DNA from: a virus
Direction: 5' to 3' (one strand)
Length of the DNA: 64,000 bases
Virus record (IMG/VR): IMGVR_UViG_3300021579_000001
Coordinates: 27,323-91,322 of that record
This document shows, in pieces, positions 52,599 through 59,897 of the stretch (position 1 is the first letter of the stretch; every line of letters begins with the position of its first letter). The translations under genes were made by a program, and so were the position numbers. The notes below the pieces were generated by a model that saw nothing but the letters and a program-made list of their open reading frames with translations, was not told where the DNA came from and searched no databases.

Positions 52599-52832
52599 TT
52601 ACTCGCTTTCGCAATCATGATTATCGGTTTCTTCCTCGTAGAGAACATCTCCGCAAAATTTGCAAACAAACATGCGGACATCGTCTAATGCTTCGTGTAA
52701 TGAGTCCGAGTGAGAGTCGTCGTAAACCACGGGAGCTTGCGCAAAAATTTCCTGTGGAAACGGACCTTGAGGTCTGTGTGGGCCATTAGGGACGGCATGT
52801 CCCTGAACAGCGAACTTTCTAATTAAGGGCAC
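52599..52832 (-). CDS. Zinc-finger small protein
   Basis: A 77-aa protein from GTG 52832 (GAGG six bases upstream). The C-terminal half has VCKFCGDVLY and NHDCE, a C-x2-C...H-x-C set that could bind one zinc. The N-terminus is Pro-rich. Function unknown. Confidence 0.6.
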   Translation of the reverse strand: MPLIRKFAVQGHAVPNGPHRPQGPFPQEIFAQAPVVYDDSHSDSLHEALDDVRMFVCKFCGDVLYEEETDNHDCESE

Positions 52833-53028
52833 TAGGTTCCTCAGGTGTTACTGCTGCGCTTTTCTTTGCTTTAGGGGCAGGAGCGTCCTCAATTATAGGT
52901 AAAAGACCAGCATCTCTGCGAGAGGTTAGGAACTTCGGCAGATGGTACTGGCAATAGTGCAGGTTGTAGCCTGCACTAACAGGGTAAGTATACAGGGCTT
53001 CTTGAGTACAGTTAGCACATACTGCCAT
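52819..53028 (-). CDS. Small cysteine/histidine-rich protein
   Basis: A 69-aa protein with CANCTQEALYTY and LHYCQYHLP, forming a likely single zinc knuckle, followed by an Ala/Lys/Pro tail. It overlaps the next gene by 14 nt. Function unknown, probably co-expressed with virion proteins. Confidence 0.6.
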   Translation of the reverse strand: MAVCANCTQEALYTYPVSAGYNLHYCQYHLPKFLTSRRDAGLLPIIEDAPAPKAKKSAAVTPEEPSALN

Positions 53029-53030
53029 GA

Positions 53031-53657
53031 TTAAGGCTTTCCTTTAGGGGTAGGTTTTGGGGCATTCAAAGTTTTTTCGTGGTTACTGATGGCTTCTTTG
53101 GCCAATGCTTCCTGACCACCGTGAAGTTGAACGAGGTTAGCGTAGCTAGACTGTTTCTTAGCTAGACCAACACGCTTATCGTTGTTCAGCTTAACGTGCG
53201 CAATGACGGCTTCTTTTCTAGCTTTAGCACTGGCAAGTTTAGTTGGGTCAGGTCTATCCACAGAGAATGAGCCGTTTCTTAGCGTAACCCCAGACTCTAG
53301 GTGCTTCATAGCCAGACGAACATCTGCTCTACGGCTGTTCGCAGTAGCACGACCTTCGTTAATTTTTGCCAAACTTCCAGCTTGAGTTCTCTGGATTAGT
53401 CTTTGGTGCTCATTGTCTCTAGCCTGCTCAGAAAGGTCGTGCTTTGCACGGGCAGCTACAATCTCCCCAGCAACTTTGTGTGTAGCAAGAGCAATGTTAT
53501 TTTGGTGAGTTTGCCCTAGCTTTAGTGAATCAAAGTGGTGCTGAACAGCCATCTTCTGCAGTTCTTGCTGGTGCTTACTGCCCATAGACATGACATTGTC
53601 GAATCCTCTGCCTAAGGCCATTAGCAGACCGCCCGCACCTGTACTATTAATGCTCAT
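53031..53657 (-). CDS. Helical virion-associated hypothetical protein
   Basis: A 208-aa protein. Long helices rich in Gln/His/Lys (KHQQELQKMAVQHHFDSLKL) with basic C-terminus (PKPTPKGKP). Gly-rich start. No enzyme motif. It overlaps the membrane coiled-coil gene by 11 nt. Possibly an internal head protein. Confidence 0.6.
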   Translation of the reverse strand: MSINSTGAGGLLMALGRGFDNVMSMGSKHQQELQKMAVQHHFDSLKLGQTHQNNIALATHKVAGEIVAARAKHDLSEQARDNEHQRLIQRTQAGSLAKINEGRATANSRRADVRLAMKHLESGVTLRNGSFSVDRPDPTKLASAKARKEAVIAHVKLNNDKRVGLAKKQSSYANLVQLHGGQEALAKEAISNHEKTLNAPKPTPKGKP

Positions 53658-54021
53658 TTGCGTTCCTTTTAATCTCGGCTATTTCTGATTCTACCTTGTT
53701 AAACTTTTCGTCACCGTCTATAAGTCGGTGCTCAATGTTTTCCAGAGTGCGCTCAATACGTTTTACTGCGTCTTTCATGGTAGAACCCCCATTGTGCTTA
53801 AGCTCACCATCGATGTTATTTAGCCTGGCCATAACACCAGGAACAGCATCTCTGCCAGGAGCAGCAGGCTCACCCTGCCAGTCACGCATAAAAATGTTTA
53901 CTTGTTCTTCAAAGTTGCGCACTCTGGTGGTAATCCATCTAAGAAATCCCACGATTCCTCCAATAATGGTAACTCCTACGCCAATTAGTGCAAAAATTTG
54001 TAACCAGTCCACTGGGTTCAC
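53647..54021 (-). CDS. Membrane-anchored coiled-coil protein (DUF2746-like)
   Basis: A 124-aa protein. One membrane helix (about 7-28, IFALIGVGVTIIGGIVGFL) then a coiled coil with ARLNNIDGELKHNGGSTMKDAVKRIE, resembling DUF2746-type proteins in mycobacteriophage lysis or tail regions. It may act as holin partner or antiholin. It lies beside the probable holin. Confidence 0.7.
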   Translation of the reverse strand: MNPVDWLQIFALIGVGVTIIGGIVGFLRWITTRVRNFEEQVNIFMRDWQGEPAAPGRDAVPGVMARLNNIDGELKHNGGSTMKDAVKRIERTLENIEHRLIDGDEKFNKVESEIAEIKRNANEH

Positions 54022-54049
54022 CGACTTTTCTACCTAGTTTTACTGGAAG

Positions 54050-54388
54050 CTATTTCTTAACAATCTTCTTAGCTACTGCGTCAATTGCAGGCTCTACTGC
54101 AGTTTCGACTTCAGCAGTGACTTTAGCAGCGATGTCTTCCGCAATAGCGGTTGTTTGCACATCACCAGTAGCTGGTTTTGGAAGGTTATTGGTGTTAATA
54201 CCCAATGCTTTATCCAGAGGATTAAGGGCCTTTACAATAGGGCCAATAAACCCTGCAAGGAACGCCCACAAGAGGTCAAGTGGCTGATTTACGCCACCGT
54301 TAAGGAAAAGGATTACTGCCGAAGCAACTCCAGCCTCAAGATACGAGAAAAAAGCTGATTTAATAGTGGCAATAGTTTTGGCTGACAT
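54050..54388 (-). CDS. Probable holin
   Basis: A 112-aa protein. Two hydrophobic segments (AGVASAVILFLNGG, LLWAFLAGFIGPIVKAL) separated by a short turn, followed by a long soluble Ala/Val/Glu-rich tail with basic end. Small, with two membrane helices, and three genes from the endolysin. Strong AAAGGAG ribosome-binding site placed right after a terminator. Confidence 0.65.
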   Translation of the reverse strand: MSAKTIATIKSAFFSYLEAGVASAVILFLNGGVNQPLDLLWAFLAGFIGPIVKALNPLDKALGINTNNLPKPATGDVQTTAIAEDIAAKVTAEVETAVEPAIDAVAKKIVKK

Positions 54389-54407
54389 AATGTCTCCTTT
54401 AAAAAAT

Positions 54408-54446
54408 AAAAGTCCTCTATAAGATTGTGACTTATAGAGGGCTTTT
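54408..54446. terminator. Bidirectional-type terminator in the lysis region
   Basis: 16-bp arms (54408-54423 and 54431-54446, one G-U pair) with a 7-nt loop. On the minus strand the stem runs into ACTTTTATTTTTT; the plus strand has GCTTTT. It separates the endolysin transcript from the holin gene. Confidence 0.85.
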
Positions 54447-54460
54447 ATACAGGGTAAATG

Positions 54461-54640
54461 TTAGGTAATGCGGTTACCGCCACCAAAACCTTCAGAGTTT
54501 TGACGACCACTACGGGCCCAAAGCCTAATACTAGGTTTATTGATAGGAGATTTATCGTACAGTTTTACTGCCCGAGTAAACTCTGTTCCCAATTTAGGCG
54601 GCTTGCGGTTGTTAGGCGCTAGGGGTTTTCTTTCAAGCAT
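54461..54640 (-). CDS. Hypothetical basic protein (59 aa)
   Basis: A 59-aa frame starting by TAATG overlap with the endolysin stop. Sequence is Pro/Lys/Arg-rich (PLAPNNRKPPK), with FTRAVKLYDKSPIN and ends GFGGGNRIT. Directly precedes a terminator, so it is the last gene of the lysis transcript. Function unknown. Confidence 0.7.
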   Translation of the reverse strand: MLERKPLAPNNRKPPKLGTEFTRAVKLYDKSPINKPSIRLWARSGRQNSEGFGGGNRIT

Positions 54641-55095
54641 TATTTGGCGTAACCTGGGCGTCCATAACCCAAGATGTAGCGATAGCTAATACTGTGGTTG
54701 TATTCCGACACCAGACCAGGGGTTGGAGTAGTTGAGTCTGCACTCACAACCCAAACACCATTCTTATCAGCTTTGATAACAATGCCAACGTGGTCATGGT
54801 TGATAGTGCCGTGACCCATAGTCGCCTTAGGGTTTTTGGCAGCAGTTTCCCAGTCAAAAATAACAAGGTCACCAGCAACTGGAACACCTGAAGTGAACCA
54901 CTGCTTCTTGTGCTTAAAGTAGTCTACAAGGTCACCGCATGAGACAATCTCAGGAGTAATTCCTAGAACCCATGAGACAGCGGCAGCACAGTCATACTCG
55001 TGTCCCTGTGCCCAAACAGTTGGTAGCCAAGGGTAAACTTTACGAGGCTTACCTTCGTATTTTTTCAGTTTGTTGATTGCGTCAATAGCTTTCAT
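54640..55095 (-). CDS. CHAP/NlpC-P60-type endolysin
   Basis: A 151-aa protein started at ATG 55095 (AAGGAAA upstream); a frame to 55167 lacks ribosome-binding site. Catalytic Cys36 in EYDCAAAVSW and His102 in NHDHVGIV give the Cys-His pair of CHAP/NlpC-P60 amidase or endopeptidase enzymes. VPVAGDLVIFDW is also typical. No cell-wall binding domain, so a minimal lysin. It would cleave host peptidoglycan at lysis. Confidence 0.82.
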   Translation of the reverse strand: MKAIDAINKLKKYEGKPRKVYPWLPTVWAQGHEYDCAAAVSWVLGITPEIVSCGDLVDYFKHKKQWFTSGVPVAGDLVIFDWETAAKNPKATMGHGTINHDHVGIVIKADKNGVWVVSADSTTPTPGLVSEYNHSISYRYILGYGRPGYAK

Positions 55096-55111
55096 CTTTT
55101 TCCTTTTTTCC

Positions 55112-55441
55112 TTAATAGGCAGCTGTGCCACCATAATCTGGGATTTGTGCTTTTGCAGCACCTCCACCTACTTTACCAGACTCCGCGTCTTCAGGAGTTC
55201 CCATAGGCACTCCTGTAATCGTGCTAACCCCAGCGTAGTTTGTTGCACCTGAGATTACGGCAGGCATCTGGTCCCAGAAGATTCCAGACGAACCTGCATA
55301 GACGGTAGTATCTTGAGGAGGGTTTAGCGCACCTCTTGGTAGGACCTCTCCTCTAGGACCTGCGTACATTCCAGTGGTTTGTAAGTGAGGTTCTGCAAAC
55401 TGGCCTGCCAATACAGGGTGACCTTGTAGTGGTGCGGTCAT
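55112..55441 (-). CDS. Hypothetical Gly/Pro-rich protein
   Basis: A 109-aa protein, Gly/Ala/Pro-rich and probably disordered (GMYAGPRGEVLPRGALNPP, VYAGSSGIFW). ATGA overlap with the 53-aa upstream gene. It may be a virion or head-fibre protein; no motif found. Confidence 0.6.
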   Translation of the reverse strand: MTAPLQGHPVLAGQFAEPHLQTTGMYAGPRGEVLPRGALNPPQDTTVYAGSSGIFWDQMPAVISGATNYAGVSTITGVPMGTPEDAESGKVGGGAAKAQIPDYGGTAAY

Positions 55442-55599
55442 GCTTTTTCCCCGTATTTCACAGTGGTGTCTGAAGGCCCTGTTGCTGACCCTACTAGGCT
55501 TACTGAGCCAGAGTTAGACTGGGAACCTTTATCATCGTAAACCCCTTGGTTAGCTGACGCAGCTCTCAGTTGTGCGCAGCTTAGCATCTCTCCACTCAT
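55438..55599 (-). CDS. Hypothetical small protein (53 aa)
   Basis: A 53-aa frame from ATG 55599 with ATGA overlaps on both sides. Sequence is Ser/Gly-rich (KGSQSNSGSVSLVGSATG) with one Cys. Too short for standard prediction but clearly placed between coupled genes. Function unknown. Confidence 0.7.
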   Translation of the reverse strand: MSGEMLSCAQLRAASANQGVYDDKGSQSNSGSVSLVGSATGPSDTTVKYGEKA

Positions 55600-56075
55600 T
55601 CCTTGACCAACTTTCCATCAATGCCCAATTTTCTGAACATTTTAACGTTTTTCTTTTTGTCATCGTACGCTTTTTTTACGTCAAACTTAGGCAAGATGTC
55701 TTCTTCTAGAAGTTCCCGCTTAAGTTTCTTATCGCTCTCTTTAGCGTCATCCGTTGGGCGCATAACGAGCGCATCATAAGGAATGTGGTTTTTGTGTAGC
55801 CACTTTTTAGTTTCTTCACGATAATGCGCGCTACGAGCAGTGAGGATAACCACGTTATCTCCAGCAGACTTAGCTTTGTGCATTTTATCTAGGATGTCCT
55901 CATTGACCCCTACGTTCAAAGCTTCTTGAGCAAATCCTGGGTGTTTACCATTTTTGCCCTTGTGATGCTTCTCATATTTCATGTTTTCTGCAAGAGTGCC
56001 GTCTAGGTCAAACAGCACAGTAGCGGTCCTCTTATGCAAAGGTTTTTGCAGTTCAAACTCGTTGTTTTTACTCAT
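55596..56075 (-). CDS. HAD-like phosphatase (PNKP 3'-phosphatase-like)
   Basis: A 159-aa protein. VLFDLDGTLA (nucleophile Asp and second Asp), VVILTARSAHYREETKKWL (motif II Thr) and later Asp/Lys residues (PKFDVKKAYDDKKKNV) give HAD motifs I-IV. This compares best with the phosphatase domain of T4 polynucleotide kinase. It could repair tRNA or DNA 3' ends, but no kinase domain is fused. First gene of the minus-strand late block. Confidence 0.8.
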   Translation of the reverse strand: MSKNNEFELQKPLHKRTATVLFDLDGTLAENMKYEKHHKGKNGKHPGFAQEALNVGVNEDILDKMHKAKSAGDNVVILTARSAHYREETKKWLHKNHIPYDALVMRPTDDAKESDKKLKRELLEEDILPKFDVKKAYDDKKKNVKMFRKLGIDGKLVKE

Positions 56076-56146
56076 CTTCTAAGTATGGCAAACTACTTGC
56101 TACTTATTGGGCTAAGCGGTAGTCTGGTATCATACACGGAGGTAAC

Positions 56147-56593
56147 ATGGCTGCGCCAAAACACTTAGGTAAAACTATCCGAGAGCTAAAAGCTAAAGGC
56201 TTCAGCTACAACCAAATTGCGCATGCTGTAGGAACTTCTAAAGGCAACATCTCGTACCATTTAGGGCTAGGGCAAAAAGCTAAAACTAAAACCCGAACAA
56301 CTGCTTTACGTGGAACTATTGACAAGTATGTACGTCACCAAAAAGAAACTAACCCATGCTCAGATTGCGGGCAGTTTTACGCGTACTACATCCTAGAGTA
56401 TGACCACCGTCCTGATTTTGTAAAGTTGTTTGGCATTGCTAACTACAAAACGTACACCAATAGCATTGATGTAGTAAAAGCGGAAATGGCCAAATGCGAT
56501 TTAGTTTGTGCTAACTGCCATAGAACTCGTGAGCATTGGCGCAGAGTAGAAAAAGCTGGTATGTTGGAATCATACGAAGAGCACGATTTTTAG
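56147..56593 (+). CDS. HTH-HNH endonuclease
   Basis: A 148-aa protein with GGAGG ribosome-binding site. The N-terminal helix-turn-helix (KAKGFSYNQIAHAVGTSKGNI) is followed by an HNH domain with CSDCG (Cys71, 74), LEYDHRP (Asp86-His87) and CANCHRTREHW (Cys121, 124, His130). The zinc-binding HNH with HTH resembles free-standing homing endonucleases. Its stop overlaps the tRNA-Arg start by one base. It may have inserted beside the tRNA. Confidence 0.85.
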   Translation: MAAPKHLGKTIRELKAKGFSYNQIAHAVGTSKGNISYHLGLGQKAKTKTRTTALRGTIDKYVRHQKETNPCSDCGQFYAYYILEYDHRPDFVKLFGIANYKTYTNSIDVVKAEMAKCDLVCANCHRTREHWRRVEKAGMLESYEEHDF

Positions 56594-56661
56594 CCCCTAA
56601 TGATGGACTCTTACAAGAGGTTTCTACCCTCTCAGTCGCAGTTCGATTCTGCGTAGGGGTT
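56593..56661 (+). tRNA. tRNA-Arg (UCU)
   Basis: Acceptor GCCCCTA/TAGGGGT (one G-U), anticodon arm AGAGG-TTTCTAC-CCTCT with TCT, T-arm CGCAG-TTCGATT-CTGCG. The D-arm is short, about four bases fewer than standard. CCA is not encoded. It begins at the last base of the HNH stop codon. Confidence 0.85.
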
Positions 56662-56677
56662 CTATGAAAGGAATAAC

Positions 56678-56860
56678 ATGAGTAAGCTGTTTACGCTAGA
56701 AGAGGTTCATGCTCTAGAACTATCTGCTGTCAAAGCAACTGAAAAACGCATTATCAAACTGCTGAAGAAGCATGGTAAATCTAAATGGTGCGGTGAGGGA
56801 GATTGCCCTCGTCCATTCCCTACCAAGCATCTTATTGCTCTTATCAAAGGAGGAAACTAA
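56678..56860 (+). CDS. Small protein with IKGGN C-terminus
   Basis: A 60-aa protein with helix SAVKATEKRIIKLLKKHG, then CGEGDCPR and C-terminus LIALIKGGN. The last codons contain the AAAGGAGG ribosome-binding site for the next gene, with TAATG overlap. Part of a family of small phage proteins with RIIKLL helix and IKG ending. Function unknown. Confidence 0.75.
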   Translation: MSKLFTLEEVHALELSAVKATEKRIIKLLKKHGKSKWCGEGDCPRPFPTKHLIALIKGGN

Positions 56861-57105
56861 TGAGCGATAACTATCAGCAATGGCTTGATGGTGAGATTGG
56901 CGATTCAGAGTTGAGCCGTCGTCAGTCTTTAGACCAGTCGCAGACCCTTTTTGATTTGGGGGTTATTCGTGAACGTGAACGTATTATCAAACTGCTAGAA
57001 GAAGATGAAACCTATTCGATTTTGGCATATCACATTTATGGAAATGGAAGCCCACAAGAACTTACAACTGACCTTGTGGGGCTTATCAAAGGAGAGAACA
57101 AATGA
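56860..57105 (+). CDS. Small protein with IKGENK C-terminus
   Basis: An 81-aa protein from ATG 56860; a longer frame from 56803 is out of phase with the upstream gene and rejected. It contains RERERIIKLLEEDETY, a paralogue of the preceding gene's helix, and ends LVGLIKGENK. The C-terminal codons hold AAAGGAGA for the following gene. Function unknown. Confidence 0.75.
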   Translation: MSDNYQQWLDGEIGDSELSRRQSLDQSQTLFDLGVIRERERIIKLLEEDETYSILAYHIYGNGSPQELTTDLVGLIKGENK

Positions 57106-57539
57106 ACGGAAAAATCATTTACGAAGTTCACAAGTGTATTCCACCTGTCGCAGAACGTCACCTAGACGTTGGCTCTGTATGGCAGTGCGAATGTAACCAG
57201 AGGTGGGAGTTAGTTTACGACCTTTACTCCTATCACACAGCAACTACTCCAGTCACAAAGTGGGTCATCCTAAAGTTTTTGGATTGGAATGAGGAAGAAA
57301 ACCGACCACTAACTAAAACAGAACGTGCTTGGCGGGATACTATGCCTAAAGACTGGCGTGAAAAGGTAAAGGACATGCCTTATCAAGACTTTTGCCCTAC
57401 CTGTGAAGAAAAGGGTGCTTTCGGTCAAATCTGGTACCCAGATGTTGAAGGTTTCCGTCAGGACTGTGTTAAGTGCCGTGTAGTTCACACTCCGTCTATT
57501 TGGGAACGGTTTATCGCTTTTATCAAAGGAGAGAAGTAA
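57102..57539 (+). CDS. Cysteine-rich protein, probable zinc binding
   Basis: A 145-aa protein. WQCECNQRW, then FCPTCEEKG and DCVKCRVVH, a four-cysteine set for a zinc ribbon. Trp-rich. The C-terminus ERFIAFIKGEK repeats the IKG(E)K motif with embedded ribosome-binding site. Function unknown, but zinc ribbon suggests nucleic acid or protein binding. Confidence 0.7.
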   Translation: MNGKIIYEVHKCIPPVAERHLDVGSVWQCECNQRWELVYDLYSYHTATTPVTKWVILKFLDWNEEENRPLTKTERAWRDTMPKDWREKVKDMPYQDFCPTCEEKGAFGQIWYPDVEGFRQDCVKCRVVHTPSIWERFIAFIKGEK

Positions 57540-57743
57540 ATGAGGTTAAAACTCGCTTTATGGCTTGCCTACAAGATTGGCGGTCAAGAGTTTGCTAAAT
57601 GGCGTTCTGAGCGTGTTCGTATGGGCGGAAAACTCACTGAACATAACATCACCGTGAGGCTAGAAAACTCTGATGTTTGGGGTTATCTAGATTATGACCA
57701 CAAGAAAATGATTTCTGCTCTTATTAAAGGGGAAAACAAATGA
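57540..57743 (+). CDS. Small protein with IKGENK C-terminus
   Basis: A 67-aa protein. The N-terminal helix is amphipathic (KLALWLAYKIGGQEFAKW) with basic patch; the end is MISALIKGENK containing AAAGGGG as ribosome-binding site for the next gene. The ATG starts directly after the upstream stop. Function unknown. Confidence 0.7.
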   Translation: MRLKLALWLAYKIGGQEFAKWRSERVRMGGKLTEHNITVRLENSDVWGYLDYDHKKMISALIKGENK

Positions 57744-58078
57744 ACAACGATGCTACAAATCAATACCTAACACGCATGACAAAGTCTCGCCACACCCTGC
57801 GAGAGTTCATCCAGCCAAAAACACTAAAGCAATGGCTCTTTGTAATCAAGTGGAGCTGGTTTGACAGAAAAGGTCCTCTACGCCCTGCAAAAGAGGGTGA
57901 GTACTACAGCAAAGACGCTATCAAATACATGAAGCTGAAGCTAGACCTTATGGCACTAAACGACCACTATTCGGACTACAACCGTCAACGTCTTCAGCAC
58001 TTTTTGTCGTTGAAAGACGAGCCTCAGACCAAATCAGTTACTCGCAGGAAGAAAATCGAAAACGGAGAACAACTATGA
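57740..58078 (+). CDS. Hypothetical basic protein
   Basis: A 112-aa protein, Lys/Arg-rich and helical (FIQPKTLKQWLFVIKW, YSKDAIKYMKLKLDLMAL), with a basic C-terminal tail KSVTRRKKIENGEQL. ATGA overlaps on both sides. Function unknown. Confidence 0.65.
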   Translation: MNNDATNQYLTRMTKSRHTLREFIQPKTLKQWLFVIKWSWFDRKGPLRPAKEGEYYSKDAIKYMKLKLDLMALNDHYSDYNRQRLQHFLSLKDEPQTKSVTRRKKIENGEQL

Positions 58079-58242
58079 GTAAAGACAAAGCAACAACACT
58101 AATCGCCAAACTTATTGTGAGTCTACTAACACTATTTCTATTGCCATTGACTGTAATGGCGTTGATTCAAAATCCACTAAACTATTGGGCATGGGTAGGA
58201 ACAATCCTACTGGCTCGCCCAATTTTCCGAAAAGTGAAATAA
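58075..58242 (+). CDS. Small membrane protein (55 aa)
   Basis: A 55-aa frame overlapping the upstream stop (ATGA). Two hydrophobic segments (IAKLIVSLLTLFLLPLTVMAL and WAWVGTILLARPIF) suggest two membrane helices with basic C-terminus. Function unknown. Confidence 0.7.
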   Translation: MSKDKATTLIAKLIVSLLTLFLLPLTVMALIQNPLNYWAWVGTILLARPIFRKVK

Positions 58243-58246
58243 GTAG

Positions 58247-58378
58247 ATGCGGTACTATCAAAACGACGCACCAGCTTACGGAGTCCAACTATGGAAGCCT
58301 GTAAGCACCAACAAGTGGACTCTAGACTTCTACTGGGGTAAACACGTATTCGTTATTCTTTTTTACAAGGTGAAATAA
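58247..58378 (+). CDS. Tiny aromatic-rich protein (43 aa)
   Basis: A 43-aa frame between the membrane protein and thyX, with many Tyr/Trp/Phe residues (MRYYQND, TLDFYWGKHVF). It lacks a strong ribosome-binding site but ends with AAGGTGA that serves the thyX start. Its reality is moderately supported by the coupled layout. Confidence 0.5.
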   Translation: MRYYQNDAPAYGVQLWKPVSTNKWTLDFYWGKHVFVILFYKVK

Positions 58379-58379
58379 T

Positions 58380-59078
58380 ATGGAACACAACATGACATAC
58401 CGCTCAGACATGGCTGTAGAACTAATTGACTCAATGGGAGGGGACCACAGCGTTGTACGCAGTGCTCGTGTTAGCAGTGGTAGCGTGGCTGATGACGCTT
58501 CCAGGGATGAGGGGCTAATCAACTATTTGATGCGTGACCGCCACGGCTCGCCCTTTGAGCACGCTGTGTTTACTTTCCGCATTGAAGCCCCAATCTTCGT
58601 ATTCCGTGAGTTTATGCGTCACCGTATGGCGTCCTATAACGAAGAGAGTGGTCGCTACAAGGAGCTAGAGCCTGTGTTCTACGTTCCAGACGAGAACCGT
58701 AAGCTCATTCAGATTGGTAAGCCTGGTGCTTACACCTTTGAAGATGGCGATGACGTACAGATGAATACTGTTGATTACAACATTACTGACCAATCTACGG
58801 GTGCTTACGAAGCGTACAGGACTATGCTGTCAGCAGGTGTAGCACGTGAAGTAGCCCGTATGGTACTTCCACTAAACATCTACAGTTCTATGTACGTCAC
58901 TATGAACGCTCGTAGCCTGATGAACTTCCTTAGCCTTCGTTCAGAAGAGCAGGGCACTTACCCATCGTTTCCTCAGTGGGAGATTGCAGAAGTAGCTCGT
59001 CAAATGGAAGAGCATTTTGTAGAAATGATGCCTATAACTTACTCAAGCTTTGTTAAAAACGGCCGTGTGGCCCCGTAA
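58380..59078 (+). CDS. thyX: Flavin-dependent thymidylate synthase
   Basis: A 232-aa protein. The signature RHRMAS (80-85) then YNEESGRY is the ThyX RHRxxS motif, with SPFEHAVFTFRIEAP before it and LRSEEQGTYPSFPQWEIAEVA near the end. It makes dTMP from dUMP using folate and FAD, supplying phage DNA synthesis. Very common in actinobacteriophages. Start ATG 58380 uses AAGGTGA upstream. Confidence 0.95.
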   Translation: MEHNMTYRSDMAVELIDSMGGDHSVVRSARVSSGSVADDASRDEGLINYLMRDRHGSPFEHAVFTFRIEAPIFVFREFMRHRMASYNEESGRYKELEPVFYVPDENRKLIQIGKPGAYTFEDGDDVQMNTVDYNITDQSTGAYEAYRTMLSAGVAREVARMVLPLNIYSSMYVTMNARSLMNFLSLRSEEQGTYPSFPQWEIAEVARQMEEHFVEMMPITYSSFVKNGRVAP

Positions 59079-59086
59079 GGAGAAGA

Positions 59087-59395
59087 ATGAAAGACATAAC
59101 AAAAGAAACGTGGGATGAGGATGTCCTCAACCAACCGCTAGTCCTGGTGGACTTTTGGGCAACCTGGTGCCAGCCATGTAAGGTTATGCTGCCTATCCTA
59201 GAAGAACTAGAACGTGATGTGGCGCTGCTAACCGTGGTGAAAGTAAATGCGGATGAAAACCCTGGGCTTGTAGAAGAACTGGGAATCAACAGCATCCCTA
59301 CAATGATTCTGTACAAGAATGGTGAGCACATCTGGACTAAAGTCGGTGCTAAGCCAAAGCCAGACCTAATTAGGGACATTACACCTTATGTCTAA
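59087..59395 (+). CDS. trx: Thioredoxin
   Basis: A 102-aa protein with active site WATWCQPCK (Cys28, Cys31) and cis-proline motif SIPTMI. Complete thioredoxin length with no signal peptide. Sits 8 bp after thyX; it may reduce ribonucleotide reductase or act as a polymerase processivity factor, as T7 uses host thioredoxin, but the role here is not evident. Confidence 0.93.
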   Translation: MKDITKETWDEDVLNQPLVLVDFWATWCQPCKVMLPILEELERDVALLTVVKVNADENPGLVEELGINSIPTMILYKNGEHIWTKVGAKPKPDLIRDITPYV

Positions 59396-59684
59396 GCCAG
59401 AGCAGAAAAAAGAAGCAGCAGAGGCGCGCTGGGAAGCCGCACAGCTACAAGCAGCCAACGCCCAGCGCGAACTAGACTACGCAGTAGCTGTATTTGAAAA
59501 GAATCTAGAAGAACTAGATGAAACCACAGTAACTGCCACCAAAAACAAGATTGAAGAGCAGCGTGAGGCTATTAAGAGCTTCTTGATGAAAAGTCACGAA
59601 GTGTTTGTGTCGGAGATGAAACAGTACGAGCACAAGATGCAAGTTCTATCCCGTACAAAACTAGTCCTACCAGGAGATAAGTAA
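59388..59684 (+). CDS. Coiled-coil hypothetical protein
   Basis: A 98-aa protein. Charged helical throughout (AAEARWEAAQLQAANAQRELD, KNKIEEQREAIKSFLMKS), probable coiled coil. It overlaps thioredoxin by 8 nt and the next gene by TAATG. Function unknown. Confidence 0.65.
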   Translation: MSKPEQKKEAAEARWEAAQLQAANAQRELDYAVAVFEKNLEELDETTVTATKNKIEEQREAIKSFLMKSHEVFVSEMKQYEHKMQVLSRTKLVLPGDK

Positions 59685-59851
59685 TGCCGCTATACCTTTA
59701 CAAATGCAACACCTGTGGTGAAAAACGAGAAGTAGACCACGGAATGTCCGACAATCCTGAAATCTTGTGTGACAAGTGTCAGGAACAATGCGCTAAGCTA
59801 CCTGGAGTGGGCGCTGTGACCTTCCGAGGTAGCGGTTGGGGCAGTCAGTAG
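59684..59851 (+). CDS. FmdB-like zinc ribbon protein (55 aa)
   Basis: A 55-aa frame with strong AGGAG site. It starts MPLYLYKCNTCGEK, with a second CDKC and a C-terminal FRGSGWGSQ. This is the FmdB-type putative regulatory zinc ribbon, found in many bacteria and phages. Likely a small DNA or RNA-binding regulator; exact role unknown. Confidence 0.85.
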   Translation: MPLYLYKCNTCGEKREVDHGMSDNPEILCDKCQEQCAKLPGVGAVTFRGSGWGSQ

Positions 59852-59863
59852 CCTTAAACATAG

Positions 59864-59891
59864 AACGCCCCTACGGTCACGTAGGGGCGTT
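59864..59891. terminator. Terminator ending the plus-strand early block
   Basis: 11-bp stem (59864-59874, 59881-59891) with a 6-nt loop, followed by TTCTTA. It separates the plus-strand genes from the minus-strand RNA cluster and may work for both. Confidence 0.8.
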
Positions 59892-59897
59892 TCTTAT

